Shown: positions 12,701 through 24,338, counted from the stretch's first letter. The stretch: DNA of 64,000 nucleotides from Isoperla grammatica (GCA_945910005.1 OX246741.1:35183488-35247487); one strand, 5' to 3'. Notes: a model not told the origin generated them from the letters alone. Numbers and translations are program-made.

Positions 12701-13935
12701 TTCTGTTTGGTCGACAGCAAAATCATTTCTTTACTTTTATTTAGTTGCTTGTATGTTTCAATGTTTATAACGTTTTCGTCCGCTCCACTATCGATCTTGA
12801 ATCTAACTTTTCTGCCCTTTATTGTTACATACGTTCGCCATGGCTCTTCAGTTCCGCCTGTTATTTTCCCCGATTGGGTTAGGCCTACATTTTCTTGATT
12901 GTCTTGAACCTCGCAAACTGTGTTAGGGTTTGGTTCTGGCTTGGTAATTTCACCCAGGTATGAGTAGTTATCATGCACTTCGCTCTCGGAATCGTTACTT
13001 TCCGAATCTACTTCATCCACGTTTTTAGTCCGGCACATTTTCCTGAAGTGACCTGTTCGTTTGCACTTATGGCATGTAGCTTTATAGGCTGGACATTCTT
13101 TAAATGAATGACTCTGGTTTCCACCACACCTTCCACATTGGCCTACTGCTTTAGCCTTTCTATCCGTCTGCTGATTAGCGTGTTGTTTATTTGAAGGCCA
13201 TCCATACTTCCTTTTGTAATTATTACTTATTTGCTCTACATTCGCTGGACTTATGCCCTTTGTTTCTTCGGTTGATGACGAACTAGCCCTAACAATTTTC
13301 TGTTGGTTTCGAACCTCTTCTGCTTGTATTACTCGGGCCATAACCTTTTCCAGTGTTATAGTTTCGTCTTGTTGCATGGTTTCAGACAACCGTCTGTCTC
13401 GGATACCTACAATTATCCTATCTCTAGCAAGCTCGTCTGCTAATGTACCGTATTTACAAGACTTTACCAATTGCATGATCTCCTCAATGTAATCTTGGGC
13501 TGGTTCTCCTTCCCTCTGGTATCTTTGGTTGAACTTCGCTCGCTCATAAACAAGATTAACTCGCTTTGTATAATAGTCGAAAAATATTTGCTTTACGACC
13601 TCATACTCAACAAGGTCTTCTGGACCTTTCTTAAGTGTTGTGAGGAGTTTTTCGACTTGTTCCCCCATGCACAGGAGCAAATTGTCAACCTGTATACGTT
13701 GTTCCCTCTGAATCAGGCCCGATGTTGATCTGTACCTTTCAAACCTGGTAATCCATGTCTCCCAGTCACTTGCCATGAAGGAAAACCTCTCAGGTGGAGG
13801 GCCACTATAGCTATATACCTGCAGTGGTAGGCCTGAGTTTAACGGACCATGGGTGGGTCCTTCTGTTCCCCCATGCTGGTTCATAGCTTGCATTTGTTGT
13901 TGGAGAGCTTCGATTTGCCTTTGCAATTCCTCCAT
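9778..13935 (-). CDS. Gypsy-type Gag-Pol polyprotein, single open frame
   Basis: A 1,385-residue fused Gag-Pol for replication of the element. A coiled-coil-like N-terminus (LQRQIEALQQQMQAM) leads into a Gag core with ERFSFMASDWETWITRFERY, then a CCHC knuckle CHKCKRTGHFRKMC near residue 287. The aspartic protease has IDSGAD near 381. The reverse transcriptase has the catalytic pair in HLDD near 660, where Y/F is more usual before LDD. RNase H has SADASNYG near 805. The integrase has a zinc-binding HHCC region followed by D (VGADL, ~1092), D (CCDNGPQF, ~1146) and E (SNGQAERAV, ~1182). There is no chromodomain or envelope frame. Fusion of Gag and Pol and the Gag sequence suggest the Mag lineage. 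No frameshift or stop is seen. Confidence 0.95.
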   Translation of the reverse strand: MEELQRQIEALQQQMQAMNQHGGTEGPTHGPLNSGLPLQVYSYSGPPPERFSFMASDWETWITRFERYRSTSGLIQREQRIQVDNLLLCMGEQVEKLLTTLKKGPEDLVEYEVVKQIFFDYYTKRVNLVYERAKFNQRYQREGEPAQDYIEEIMQLVKSCKYGTLADELARDRIIVGIRDRRLSETMQQDETITLEKVMARVIQAEEVRNQQKIVRASSSSTEETKGISPANVEQISNNYKRKYGWPSNKQHANQQTDRKAKAVGQCGRCGGNQSHSFKECPAYKATCHKCKRTGHFRKMCRTKNVDEVDSESNDSESEVHDNYSYLGEITKPEPNPNTVCEVQDNQENVGLTQSGKITGGTEEPWRTYVTIKGRKVRFKIDSGADENVINIETYKQLNKSKEMILLSTKQKLVGAGNAKLKILGKIHTKITWRGQVINTELFVLDTRENLLGRPALIKLKMMKCIDQINQEIPTSINTKYPGLFKGLGKINCTEYCIQLAPESKPFAINTPRRVPIPLMEKVHKEINRMTKEGVISPVDKPTEWCAPMLAVPKPNGDIRICADYTELNKSVQRELHQLPSVDETLGKLKDAHIFSKVDASSGFWQVPLAEESSILTTFITPFGRFRYNRLPFGISSAPEVYQKVINKILQNEEGVLAHLDDLIIYGKDEEEHDERVHKVLTKLQGAGVTLNKDKCKFKVREINFLGHIVGSEGLKADPDRIRAITEFPIPTDVSAVRRFLGMVNYILKFIPDAADRTKDLRELLQVDRQFLWTDAHQKSFDELKVMLTTTPTLALFNPNLETKVSADASNYGIGGILEQRQPDGRWHPVMYCSKALSDTERRYAQIEKEAHGIMWTCERFQQFLIGLKFLICTDHKPLIQLLGDKPISELTARMQRFRMRLMKFQYDIVHVPGKSFFTPDALSRAPLQNVDTGSDILMQYETKICIDAIIRSSFSDATIETVKEAQATDKTCQKIQQYVINGWPEISDCESKTTPYHKYRHELSFVDNLLMLGERIYIPAGLRSEMLNRIHEGHQGMVRCKQRAKSSIWWPNINNHIENKVNNCESCIKQRSNHCEPMIPTAIPELPWTVVGADLCEVEGKTFLVIQDYYSKYPEVVYMQQSSTSKDVINKVKTIFSRHGIPRLVCCDNGPQFKSYEFKQFAEMYGFKLRMSSPKYAQSNGQAERAVQICKNILKKSEDPCLGLLAYRNTPLSCGATPAQLLMGRHLRDTLPQTDSHLRPRLPNHGKIQIEMRKIKDQQVTDYNIRHRTSDLRPLSEGEKVWVIDLQRFGSVSQPTMEPRSYVIDTSKGAVRRNRKHLIAATEPNSSSPTQEPIAQPCSSTSSKVGDPSQTFPEPEQQTRREQFPARQSNRKTRPPRRYSPSYE

Positions 13936-14194
13936 TTTATTTTGTTTCTTATTTGTTTTTGTACACTAGGCCTATGTGCAAGCACTACAATTTTATTAAT
14001 TTCACTTGTTTGCTGTAGCTACGTCCCTGAACCTTGTTTCTAGGTATTCAGTAGTCTACTCACCATGTGCTCCTGTCAGGCGTCAGCCTAGGGCTTAGTC
14101 CTGGCCCATTTTTCACGACTATACACGCTTTTATAAACTGGGGTGGGTATTGTTTTGTTTCTTCAGAATGATTTTCACCCCACACCTGGCACCA

Positions 14195-14395
14195 TGTCGT
14201 GTTTCGTGACGAATAATAATGAACCAGTTGTATTGTAAATTACGTTGTATTTACAGTATTTATTATCTCTCTAGCCTCGAAACCTCGGCTTCATTACAGT
14301 AACACCAACCTCCAATCTCCTCATGCACCGCCCGGCGCCAGTACTACCAACATAGGCTGCACCAACACACGGCGGTCTATTTGAACTACACCACA
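14195..14395 (-). repeat. Gypsy element 5' LTR (right copy)
   Basis: 201-bp direct repeat of 9448-9648. On the minus strand it is followed at once by the tRNA primer-binding site (14194 downward) and a ~260-bp leader to the Gag-Pol ATG at 13935. Confidence 0.95.
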
Positions 14396-14400
14396 ATATC

Positions 14401-17400
14401 CGCAAGCAGTTTCACGTTTCCAGCAACTTGAACGTCGTCTAACTCGACAGCCTGAGCTTCAAAAACCTTATGAAGAGTTCATGAGGGACTACGAAGCGTT
14501 GGGACACATGCGTGAGTTGCCATCGTCTACCACATCACAGTATGTTATTCCTCATCACCCTGTACTCAAGTTGTCAAGTTCGTCCACAAAGTTGCGTGTT
14601 GTTTTTGACGCTTCGGCCAAAGCTTCATGCAACAGATCGCTCAACGATATCCTATTTACGGGACCCAAGCTACAGACTGATATAACCGATGTTATACTCA
14701 AGTTTCGAATGCACGCAATGGTATTCTCCGCTGACATTTGTAAGATGTATCGGCAAATCCTTGTATTGCCAGAACACAGGCCGTTTCAACATATATTGTG
14801 GAGAAATTCATCAGACTTGGACGTCAAGAGATTCGAATTAAATACCGTTACGTATGGAGTATCATCTGCTCCTTGGTTGGCCATACGAACCCTTCATCAG
14901 TTAGCGGAAGATGAAGGTAAAAAATGTCCTGATGCAGCCAAAGTCCTGCGGGAAAATGTCTATGTAGATGACGTTTTAACCGGAGCAGATTCGTTAGAAG
15001 AGGCGCTTTCCCTTAAACAGCAACTAATCACCGTACTGAAATCTGGTGGTTTTCAACTACGAAAATGGAGCAGCAACTGCCCCGACATTCTACACGATGT
15101 TCCCTTGATTGACAGAGAGGTTTATTTGTCACTCTCTTCACCAGATGATTCAGTAGTAAAAATTTTAGGCATCCACTGGGATGCACAAGCGGACGCATTT
15201 TCATACAAAGTCGCACTAAACAATATCGTTCACACCAAACGAGCATTATTGTCCGTCATAGCGCGAATCTATGACCCGCTGGGTTGGGTCACACCAGCAG
15301 TATTCAATGCAAAATACCTTATACAGAAACTTTGGTCTCTTGGTTTGGGTTGGGACGACCCCATTCCCACAGCTATTCATGATCAATGGATGGTGTTTGC
15401 TACTCAACTCGAGGAATTATCAAAATTAAGAATTAAACGTTGTATAGCGTCGTCTAGCAATGCAGAAGTTAACTTAGTAGGGTTTTGTGATGCTTCGGAA
15501 AAGGGTTATTCTAGTGTGGTTTATCTTCACACTACCGTGTCTCAATCTAAAAGCATTGTAAGCATGCTTATGGGCAAATCAAAGGTTGCACCGCTGAAGA
15601 CGCTGTCAATTCCTCGCTTGGAGTTATGTGGAGCTGTCCTCCTCTCAAAACTGTTACAGTATGCCCTGTCCATACTTACCACTACTATAAATCGCACTTA
15701 CGCATTTACCGATTCGGCCACCGTCTTGGCCTGGCTACGAACACCGACGTTCAAATTAAAACCATTCGTTTCTAATCGTATCGTACAGATCCATGAGTTA
15801 ACCGAACCTTCAACGTGGGGCTACGTGCCCACCGACGACAACCCAGCTGACTGCGCGAGTAGAGGGCTCACTCCCAAACAGCTTGTCGATCATCCACTGT
15901 GGTGGGAGGGTCCCGCTTGGTTGTCCTCCCCACGAGAGCGATGGCCCATTGCTGCCGTACCGGGCTTACAGCTTGTCGACATACCTGAAATTAGGACTGC
16001 TACGAACACGTTGGTCTCGATGACCGCGCTTCCTGTGTATGCCTTGGAGGAGAGATTCTCATCGTTGACCACTTTGCAACGTGTCACTGCTTGGTGCTTC
16101 AGGTTTGCAACTAATTCAAAGTTACCAAAAGGGTTGCGTTGTCGAGGGACCTTGACGGCTAATGAATTGCGCCAAGCATTACACGTTTGGATTAGACATG
16201 CACAACGCATACATTTCTGTAAGGATATCGACTCACTGACAAAGAAGATTCCTTGTTCGCCTTCGTTGCGACGTCTAAATCCATTTCTTGACAACTCAGG
16301 ATCTCTTAGAGTAGGAGGCAGATTGCGAAACGCCCCCTTGCCCTACAGCACTCGGCATCCGCTACTTCTGCCTCCAAAAACCCATTTGACAAATCTAATC
16401 ATAGATTACTATCACCGCTCATACCTTCATATCGGTCCCCGCGCTTTACAAAGCATATTGCAACGCCAATTTTGGATTTTGTCAGCCCGTCGAATAATTC
16501 GTTCAAGGCTATCAAAATGTCTCATTTGCCACAAGATGAAAGCAACCCATGCCCAGCCACTGATGGGAGATCTCCCAGCTTCGAGAGTCGAACAAGGACG
16601 CCCGTTTCTGACTGTAGGTCTTGACTTCGCTGGCCCATTCAACATTAAAGAAAGTAAAATAAGAAATGCAAAGATATCTAAGGCATACATGTGCCTCTTT
16701 GTCTGCATGTCAACAAAGGCCGTGCATTTGGAAGTTGTGTCTGACCTATCAACTCCTGCATTTCTTGCTGCACTTGACCGATTCGTAGCCAGACGAGGTT
16801 TGTGCTCAGCCATTTACTCGGACTGTGGAACCAACTTTGTTGGAGCAAGCAGGTATCTTATAGGCATCTTCAAATATTTACACGAACAATCAACGCAAAT
16901 TATAGACGCAACCGCCGCAAAGGGAATTCAATGGCACTTCAACCCCCCTTCGGCCCCTCACTTCGGCGGATTATGGGAGGCTGGGGTACGCTCAGTGAAA
17001 TATCATTTACGACGCGTCATAGGGGATCAAGCTCTTACGTTTGAAGAACTAGCAACTTTATTCAGCAAAATCGAAGCAATTCTCAACTCCAGACCATTAT
17101 TCGACTTATCGCCAGATGTAAACGAATTTGATACGTTGACTCCGGGACATTTCCTCGTAGGAACCCCACTAGTGTCTCTTCCAGAGCAAAACTTCATCGA
17201 CACACCTATAAACAGGTTATCCCGTTGGCAGCTTCTTCAGAAAGCATCCCAGGATTTTTGGAATAAGTGGAAAACGGAATACCTCAACACACTTCAACAA
17301 CGTTTAAAATGGTGTACAAACAAACCAAACTTGAAGGTCAATGACCTTGTCATTATTAACGATGGGAAATCTACACTGCTGCAATGGAAACTAGGCAGAA

Positions 17401-17516
17401 TCGTTGACGTGCACCCCGGATTAGACAAGGTCGTCCGAGTCGCTACCGTACGCACTTCCCAGGGGACAATCACTCGGCCAGTAGTGAAACTATGTCCACT
17501 GCCCGCCACAGAATAG
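14401..17516 (+). CDS. BEL/Pao reverse transcriptase, RNase H, integrase; 3' part of a split polyprotein
   Basis: The BEL frame resumes in phase directly after the right ATATC duplication; the first ATG here (14481) is internal and only marks the largest open frame. Domains in order: reverse transcriptase with the catalytic YVDD at 14961-14972; RNase H with GFCDASEKG near 15480 and TDSATV near 15710; integrase zinc-binding H/C residues at about 16420-16530; integrase core with GLDFAG (about 16618), YSDCGTNF (about 16815) and GGLWEAG (about 16970); and a DUF5641-type C-terminus. The stop is at 17514-17516. All catalytic motifs are intact. Loss of function is due only to the gypsy insertion. 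Confidence 0.93.
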
Positions 17517-17666
17517 AGATCCCCTGAGGTATTTTATATTATTTTCGTAGAAGAACGTTTGTTTAGTTTTCAGCATCTTATATTGCTTACGTAAACTTCG
17601 TGAAGTTACGAATTACGTCATATTCCGCTTGCTTAGGAAACCACACTTTGGTTTCGGTGGGGGGTA

Positions 17667-17994
17667 TGTTTAGTATTAGTGTTGTTTGAATTTTCCCTCC
17701 ATACCATCCCTCTGCCGCACTCGTATACGTCATACATTACACGTCACGAGCGTTATCAGCAAACATATTATTGTTGAACAAGCGCTCACTACAGTTGCTT
17801 GCGTACCGTGGAGAAGTGAACAGCTGTCATTTCCAGTGTGGTGGAACCATAGCCGGTCGTCGTGGAACGTCTCCATGGAGTCTTAAAGGTTAGTGCGGCT
17901 TCCCTAACATGTTCCCCGGCTTTCCCCACATTCCCCCCTTCATCCTATTGTCTACCGCCCGGCGATTTTATAGTTTGTGTTTCCGTGCTAAACA
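17667..17994 (+). repeat. BEL element 3' LTR
   Basis: Direct repeat of 6953-7280, preceded by the purine tract GGTGGGGGGTA and followed by TATGC, the right-hand target duplication. Confidence 0.95.
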
Positions 17995-17999
17995 TATGC

Positions 18000-18246
18000 C
18001 ACTCTGGTTAGTTTTGAATAAAGTTTCACATTCCCTGTAGATTAAAACCGTAAAAATATAAATTAATTTAACTGCCATTAATACAAGTTAAATCTTAAAT
18101 AACATTAACAATAAGCTTTATTATAAATAATGTAAATTTATTTAATCCCATATTTTCTCATAATCATATTAATTGTATGGACTTGTTTCCTTCACCCTCT
18201 GAGCCCGGGGTAGGATTTGTCCCAGGGTGACCCTGCCAGTCGTAAG
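18000..18246 (+). repeat. Tandem-duplicated ~411-bp unit, copy 1, right part
   Basis: Continuation of copy 1 to the right of the BEL element. It ends with CCCAGGGTGACCCTGCCAG and TCGTAAG and is followed at once by copy 2. Confidence 0.9.
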
Positions 18247-18249
18247 AAA

Positions 18250-18661
18250 GAATAATAAACATGCATAGTCTGATCGTGAATAAGCTCTGATAATAGCAAA
18301 CACTTTTGTCTTAACCCACAGACTATTCTTTGTTTCATTTGTTAAGTTAATGTTTTAAATTCATGTACAACGGAAATGTTCAGTTTTTTGTTTAGATTCT
18401 ATCAAATTATGCCACTCTGGTTAGTTTTGAATGTAGTTTAACACATTCTCTGTAGATTAAAACCGTCAAAATATAAATTAATTTAACTGCCATTAATACA
18501 AGTTAAATCTTAAATAACATTAACAATAAGCTTTATTATAAATAATATAAATTTATTTAATCCCATATTTTCTCATAATCATATTAATTGTATGGACTTG
18601 TTTCCTTCACCCTCTGAGCCCAGGGTAGGATTTGTCCCAGGGTGACCCTGCCAGTCGTAAG
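18250..18661 (+). repeat. Tandem-duplicated ~411-bp unit, copy 2, with empty BEL target site
   Basis: Copy 2 carries a single TATGC at 18408-18412, exactly where copy 1 holds the BEL element between two TATGC copies. It is therefore the pre-insertion allele preserved in cis. The unit has no coding capacity that I can see. Its end (CCTGCCAGTCGTAAGAGGCG) resembles dispersed invertebrate repeat tails, but I cannot name the family. Confidence 0.9.
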
Positions 18662-18799
18662 AGGCGATAAAATGAAGTATGTACGTACGACCAGTGGCGT
18701 TTGAAACAACGATGAGATAGCATGACAAACGTATAATCTAAGTTTTTATGTCGATGTTGAAATTATTTCGACATTATGACATCGATGTTGACATCTTAC

Positions 18800-18880
18800 A
18801 TCCGCTCGCGGTGTGACTCAAGCGGTTGAGGCACAGGTCCTAAGCAGTTGCGACCAAGGGACTTTGATTCAAGTCCCTCA
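18800..18880 (+). repeat. tRNA-like sequence, probably SINE head
   Basis: TGACTCAAGCGGTTGAGGC and GATTCAAGTCCCTC resemble A and B boxes of a Leu/Ser-type tRNA. Acceptor stem pairing is not evident, so I do not call a tRNA gene. Confidence 0.4.
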
Positions 18881-20299
18881 TAATGCATGTTTTTTTGTAA
18901 ATTGTCCTTCATCTTCAAATTATTATCACCTCTGATCGTATCGAATAGCTTGAAGCAACATGGTAACCGTGCGTCTGTGCGGCTTCAGCTCTTGAAGTTG
19001 AACAGCAGAAAACGAGACCGCCGGACGGAGGCGCGTAATCTAGCCAATCAGCGCCTCCATCCATCTCGGCCATCAATCAAGGGCGACGTCGGCGACCCTA
19101 GCAGAGGTGTCGGTGTCGTTGGGGGGGGGGGGGGGGGGGGGGGCGTGAGAAAGGGGGACGGACCGCGGTGAGAAACCAAAGCGATTGCGGTTTCAATATG
19201 CCTCGTGTAAATCCATTTAATTATTTCTTATTTGATTTGGTTCGTCCTCCACACTCTCTCTCCCTTCCCCCCACCCTCCCCTTTTTCGTGTTTCTTCGTC
19301 TGGCTGTGTCATCTTCGTGGTTTATGACGCTGCGACGAGACTTCCGTTCCGTCCTCGCGGCGAGAGTGGTACAAACGGTTTGCCAGTTATTTTGCCACCC
19401 CAGGCAGCATGGAGCATCACAAAACTGTGACGGGAGTTGATATGATAGTCACTGTTATCCGCTGATAAGAACCCTAGCATTTGAATATTTCAAAGCTATA
19501 ACTCAATTAATTGTCCGTGTCCGGCTAAAGCGTTCATTTCTAGTGCGAAGACCAACCATCTCGTCCCGTAGTCGAATCAAGATCAAGGTATTCCAGTTCA
19601 CTTTAGCCTTACTACTAACATATTCACGTTATGTGAAGACTATTTCCGAAAGTGTTCATCTCGAAACATGCATACGTATGGACACGGTGGGTATTTAAAA
19701 ATTTAAACCAATCTTTATTTGAACAAAGATTTATCGAAAAAAGTTCGATAGGCCCTACTTGGGGTGAGATTTTTCATTACAATGTATTTTAAATGGAAAA
19801 TACCTAGGCCTACCCTCACAGAAGTGGTATGGTTTCAACTATGCTGTGATAACATAAGATGGTGTTTATTTAGCTTTATCAGCTATTATTGTCGTGAGCC
19901 CCATACATTTACAACTTATTATTACCATCAATTAAATACACATACACTTACAACTTATTTTTACTATCAATTAATATTTATAATTTTACAATTGACGTGT
20001 GTTCAAAAATACATATTTCGGCACTTCTTGTGGGCGGGGGGGGGGGGGGGGGGGGGGTTAGCCCGAATATGTCACCCCCTTAGGTGCACTGCTGCATTCT
20101 AGTGTAGGTTCGCCGTTTTATTTTTGTATTTTTCTTCGCTGGGCTACCACCTCTAGAAAGGCATTTTTCTATTGGAATAGAGTAGACCTAAGAAGGTACA
20201 GAAATAAGGGCAATACTCCTAAAAAATATTCGCCCACACAATTCTCTAACAGTAACTTACCAGTTGAAATACCGATTAAAAATTGCAAAGCACACACTT
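18881..20299. other. No supported gene; GC-rich patch and poly-G
   Basis: A GC-rich patch at 18960-19440 contains poly-G (19121-19143), and a second poly-G lies at 20036-20057. Open frames are proline/serine-rich and not convincing. Confidence 0.5.
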
Positions 20300-20523
20300 C
20301 TCACTTCCAGTGTTGAATTCAGCTATGATCCCGGGGTGCGAAGCCCCCTCAGGAATTGTCATTTGCCCCCCCGGGAATGGATTGGCTACAAGCTCTATAT
20401 ATTACTTAATTTTGAAATGGCACGGAAATATTGCTTTGAAGGTTTAATAAGTAAATACATTTTTCTGTGTGTCACAAAAGTATATGACAAGAGAGCTGAA
20501 ACTAGCTGAAAAAAGGGGAACAT

Positions 20524-21422
20524 ATCTAGTGAGCGAAATTTTAAGTGAGCGAATGTTCTACTGCGCGAATGCTCTTGTGCACGAAAACTCTAGTGCGCGA
20601 ACGATCCAGGCCACGAATATTCTACTGAGCGAAAACTCTAGTCCGCGAATGGTCTAGTGAGCGAATGCTCTGCTGCGCGAAATCTCTACTGAGCGACTAA
20701 TTAAGTGCGCGAATGTTCTAGTGCGCGAATGTTTCAGTGCGCGAAAACCCTAGTGCGCGAATTATTCAGGCCACGAATATTATTCTAAGCGAAAATTCTA
20801 GTCCACGAATGGTCTAGTGAGCGAATGCTCTACTGCGCGAAAACGCTACTGAGCGAATAGTTAAGCGCGCGAATGCTCTACTGCGCCAAAAGTATAGTAA
20901 GCGAATGGTCTAGTGCGCGAATGCTCTAGTCCACGAATTCAATAGTGCGCGAAAATTCTAGTCCGCTTATGGTCTAGTGAGCGAATGCTCTTCTGCGCGA
21001 AAACTCTCCTGAGCGAATAGTTAAGCACGCGAATGCTCTACTGCGCGAAAAGTATAGTAAGCGAATGGTCTAGTGCGCGAATGCTCTAGTCTACGAATTC
21101 TCTAGTGCGCGAAATTCTTGTCCGCTAATGGTCTAGAGAGCGAATGCTCTACTGCGCGAAAACTCTACTGAGCGACTAATTAAGTGCGCGAATGTTCTAG
21201 TGCGCGAATGTTTCAGTGCGCGAAAACCCTAGTGCGCGAATTATTCAGGCCGCGAATATTATTCTAAGCGAAAATTCTAGTCCGCGAAGGGTCTAGTACG
21301 CGGATGTTCTACTGAGCGAAAACTCCACCGAGCTAATAGTTAAGTGAGCGAGTGGTCTACTGAGCGAATAGTCTAGAGAGCTAATGTTCTAGTGAGCGAA
21401 TGATCTAGTGAGCGAAAAGTCT
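20524..21422 (+). repeat. Satellite array 1: 16-bp monomers in a 160-bp higher-order repeat
   Basis: Monomers follow a pattern like GCGCGAATGCTCTAGT or GCGCGAAAACTCTAGT, 16 bp each. A distinctive variant (GAGCGAATAGTTAAG) recurs at 20697, 20857, 21017 and 21176, a 160-bp period of ten monomers with one single-base slip. The array is CpG-rich against an AT-rich surrounding. Confidence 0.9.
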
Positions 21423-21847
21423 ATACCGGTTTTTTCACCGCGTTCCAAAAACATCGAGTGATGTTCCCAGCTCCAATGTTCCTTGGCGACACGGGAACCC
21501 CGTGTAGATAGGCAACCCTTGTGACGTTTGTGAATTGTTGTCTGCATCTCACCAGGGGTGTTATATATTGTTACTGCAACGAATGGCGCAGAAATCCACC
21601 TGCTGGTTGACAAAAGCGGGGTCAACCATTATTATCTCCCTCAAGAAAAATTACCATCAATAAAATTAAAGTACTGTTTTATTACTTTTCACAAACTTAT
21701 TTTGAGAGTAGCAAATCTTGTATCCAATTGTTACGCCGATTACAAAACCTTTTTACTTTTTTCGCTAGCTATGCAATAGTATTTTATTTGGAAGGATCCC
21801 ATAGAGTTAGGGGTTCGCGACAAATTTCTAAAATTAAAGTAAAAATT

Positions 21848-22495
<648 letters not shown>

Positions 22496-22749
22496 AATAA
22501 GAATAATAATAATATTAATAATAACAATAAGAATAATTAATACTTCGTAAAGTTTCCCGACAGATTACAAACTACATTGCGACCGTGCAGTTATAACAGA
22601 CCAAACCATATACATCACAATATTCCAAGTATCATGATTATCGATACGAAGGAACAATTTTAATTAATGTTGGTGTCCCCCTCTGCCACAATCAGAGACA
22701 ATAGGCTAGACCAAATAAACAGGTATAAGGAGCTTTCTGTTGATATAAA

Positions 22750-22750
22750 A

Positions 22751-22811
<61 letters not shown>
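22750..22811 (+). repeat. (ATT)n microsatellite
   Basis: About 20 perfect ATT units inside the 7.25-kb unit. Confidence 0.95.
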
Positions 22812-22812
<1 letters not shown>

Positions 22813-22977
22813 GTCTTTATTTGCAACAGATAATTACATCCACTAGTGCAAATTTAGTAAATATTACATTAACGCAACACATTTTACATTTATTTTAGTA
22901 CACTTCACATGAACTAGGTATAATAAACAATTAAACAATTAAACAATACTGTGATGTAGTTTTTGTTTGTGTTTGTG

Positions 22978-23625
22978 TGTATGTATGTATTTATGTATGT
23001 ATGTTTATTATGTATGTATGTATGTATGTATGTATGTATGTATGTAGGCCTATGTATGTATCTATGTAGTATGTATGTATGTATGTATGTATGTATGTAT
23101 GTATGTATGTATGTATGTATGTATGTATGTATGTATGTATGTATGTATGTATGTATGTATGTATGTATGTATGTATGTATGTATGTATGTATGTATGTAT
23201 GTATGTATGTATGTATGTATTCATGTATGTATGTGTATTATGTATGTATGTATGTATGTATGTATGTATGTATGTATGTATGTATGTATGTATGTATGTA
23301 TGTATGTATGTATGTATGTATGTATGTATGTATGTATGTATGTATGTATGTATGTATGTATGTATGTATGTATGTATGTATGTATGTATGTATGTATGTA
23401 TGTATGTATCTATGTATGTATGTATGTATGTATGTATGTATGTATGTATGTATGTATGTATGTATGTATGTATGTATGTATGTATGTATGTATGTATGTA
23501 TGTATGTATGTATCTATGTATGTATGTATGTATGTATGTATGTATGTATGTATGTATGTATGTATGTATGTATGTATGTATGTATGTATGTATGTATGTA
23601 CAGTGTATGTATGTATGTATGTTTA
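22978..23625 (+). repeat. (ATGT)n microsatellite, ~650 bp
   Basis: Tetranucleotide array with rare interruptions (for example AGGCCT at 23046, TCATG at 23221, ATCT at 23408 and 23513). The Met-Tyr-Val-Cys open frames in all three phases come from the repeat and are not genes. Confidence 0.95.
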
Positions 23626-24039
23626 CGTAGAAAAAAGTAACTTATCGTTAATTATATCTGCAAATGGCGTTGGTTCACGTAGGTGCGAATAATAACAAAC
23701 ATTGCTACTCCGATGCATACAGTAACCATATTGGTTTATAATTTGTTTATTAGCTGAATGTGTAATGGATATCTTATTTTTCTGAGCATCTAAGATATTA
23801 GTAATAGTGATTTGTGCTATTTACTTCTGCACTAAAAACTCTCGCAGTGTTATTGAACATGCACAACTGAAAGTTAGTTTTGTATCGTTCCCAAAATATA
23901 AAGAGAAAACTGCAGCATGCTTTAAGTGTGTAAACGTAAAAACAAGCTCAATTTAAAACATACTAGAATTTGCTCTGAGCATTTATTTCTAGCCCAAACA
24001 CGCCAGAGAAGCTAGCCACGAAGTGTCCCATAATATAAA

Positions 24040-24140
24040 ATGCCTCCAAGTATAGTGACATTCAGTGATCTCGATGTACAAGGAAAACGACATCAAAGAC
24101 GTATCAAGCGAAAAATAGACGACGAGATCATGAAATCCAC
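24040..24140 (+). CDS. Possible 5' coding exon inside the 7.25-kb unit
   Basis: An ATG preceded by TAATATAAA opens 33 codons of non-repetitive, basic, hydrophilic sequence (VTFSDLDVQGKRHQRRIKRK) and runs to a strong donor, CCAC/GTAAGT, at 24140/24141. It is one of the few non-repetitive, codon-like stretches in the interior, so it could be the start of a gene carried by the unit. I do not recognise the family and found no in-phase second exon; the best downstream acceptor (about 25451) gives a stop after some 17 codons. Confidence 0.25.
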
Positions 24141-24166
24141 GTAAGTAGACAAATTGCATTATATAT

Positions 24167-24226
<60 letters not shown>

Positions 24227-24253
24227 CATATTATTATATATATATATATATAT
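24167..24253 (+). repeat. (TA)n microsatellite
   Basis: Two TA-dinucleotide runs separated by ATTATAACATATTA. It follows directly on the candidate exon/donor. Confidence 0.9.
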
Positions 24254-24338
24254 AACATTATATTCAATAAGTAGATTGTAGTTGCCAGCGTATTACTGGT
24301 TTTGTTGAGAGACTATCCCATTGTACATGTATGGGACC

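Larger units (their letters stand above)
9448..14395 (-). mobile_element. Ty3/gypsy (Mag-like) LTR retrotransposon nested in the BEL element
   Basis: A 4,948-bp element on the minus strand. The two 201-bp LTRs (9448-9648, 14195-14395) appear identical base for base. The target duplication is ATATC (9443-9447 and 14396-14400). In its own orientation the 5' LTR is followed directly by a primer-binding site beginning TGGTGCCAGGTGTGGGG. A purine tract (AGAAAGAGAGA) precedes the 3' LTR. One long open frame fills the interior. Identical LTRs and an intact frame mean a very recent, possibly active copy, younger than its host BEL element. Confidence 0.95.
6953..17994 (+). mobile_element. BEL/Pao LTR retrotransposon, interrupted by a gypsy element
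   Basis: The element has two 328-bp LTRs (6953-7280, 17667-17994) beginning TGTTTAG and ending AAACA, flanked by the 5-bp target duplication TATGC (6948-6952, 17995-17999). The LTRs differ at one base that I can see (G/A at about position 32), so insertion was recent. A primer-binding-site candidate, TGGTCCTCCTGG, starts at 7285. A polypurine tract (GGTGGGGGGTA) abuts the 3' LTR. Without the 4,953-bp nested insertion and its duplication the element is about 6.09 kb. Its coding frame would then be open from 7386 to 17516 (1,725 codons plus stop). Confidence 0.95.

Noticed and set aside
9778..13935. Many 60-120 codon plus-strand frames across 9.7-14.0 kb
   Set aside because: Shadows of the minus-strand Gag-Pol frame.
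22963..23692. Met-Tyr-Val-Cys frames up to 225 codons
   Set aside because: ATGT tetranucleotide repeat, open in several phases.
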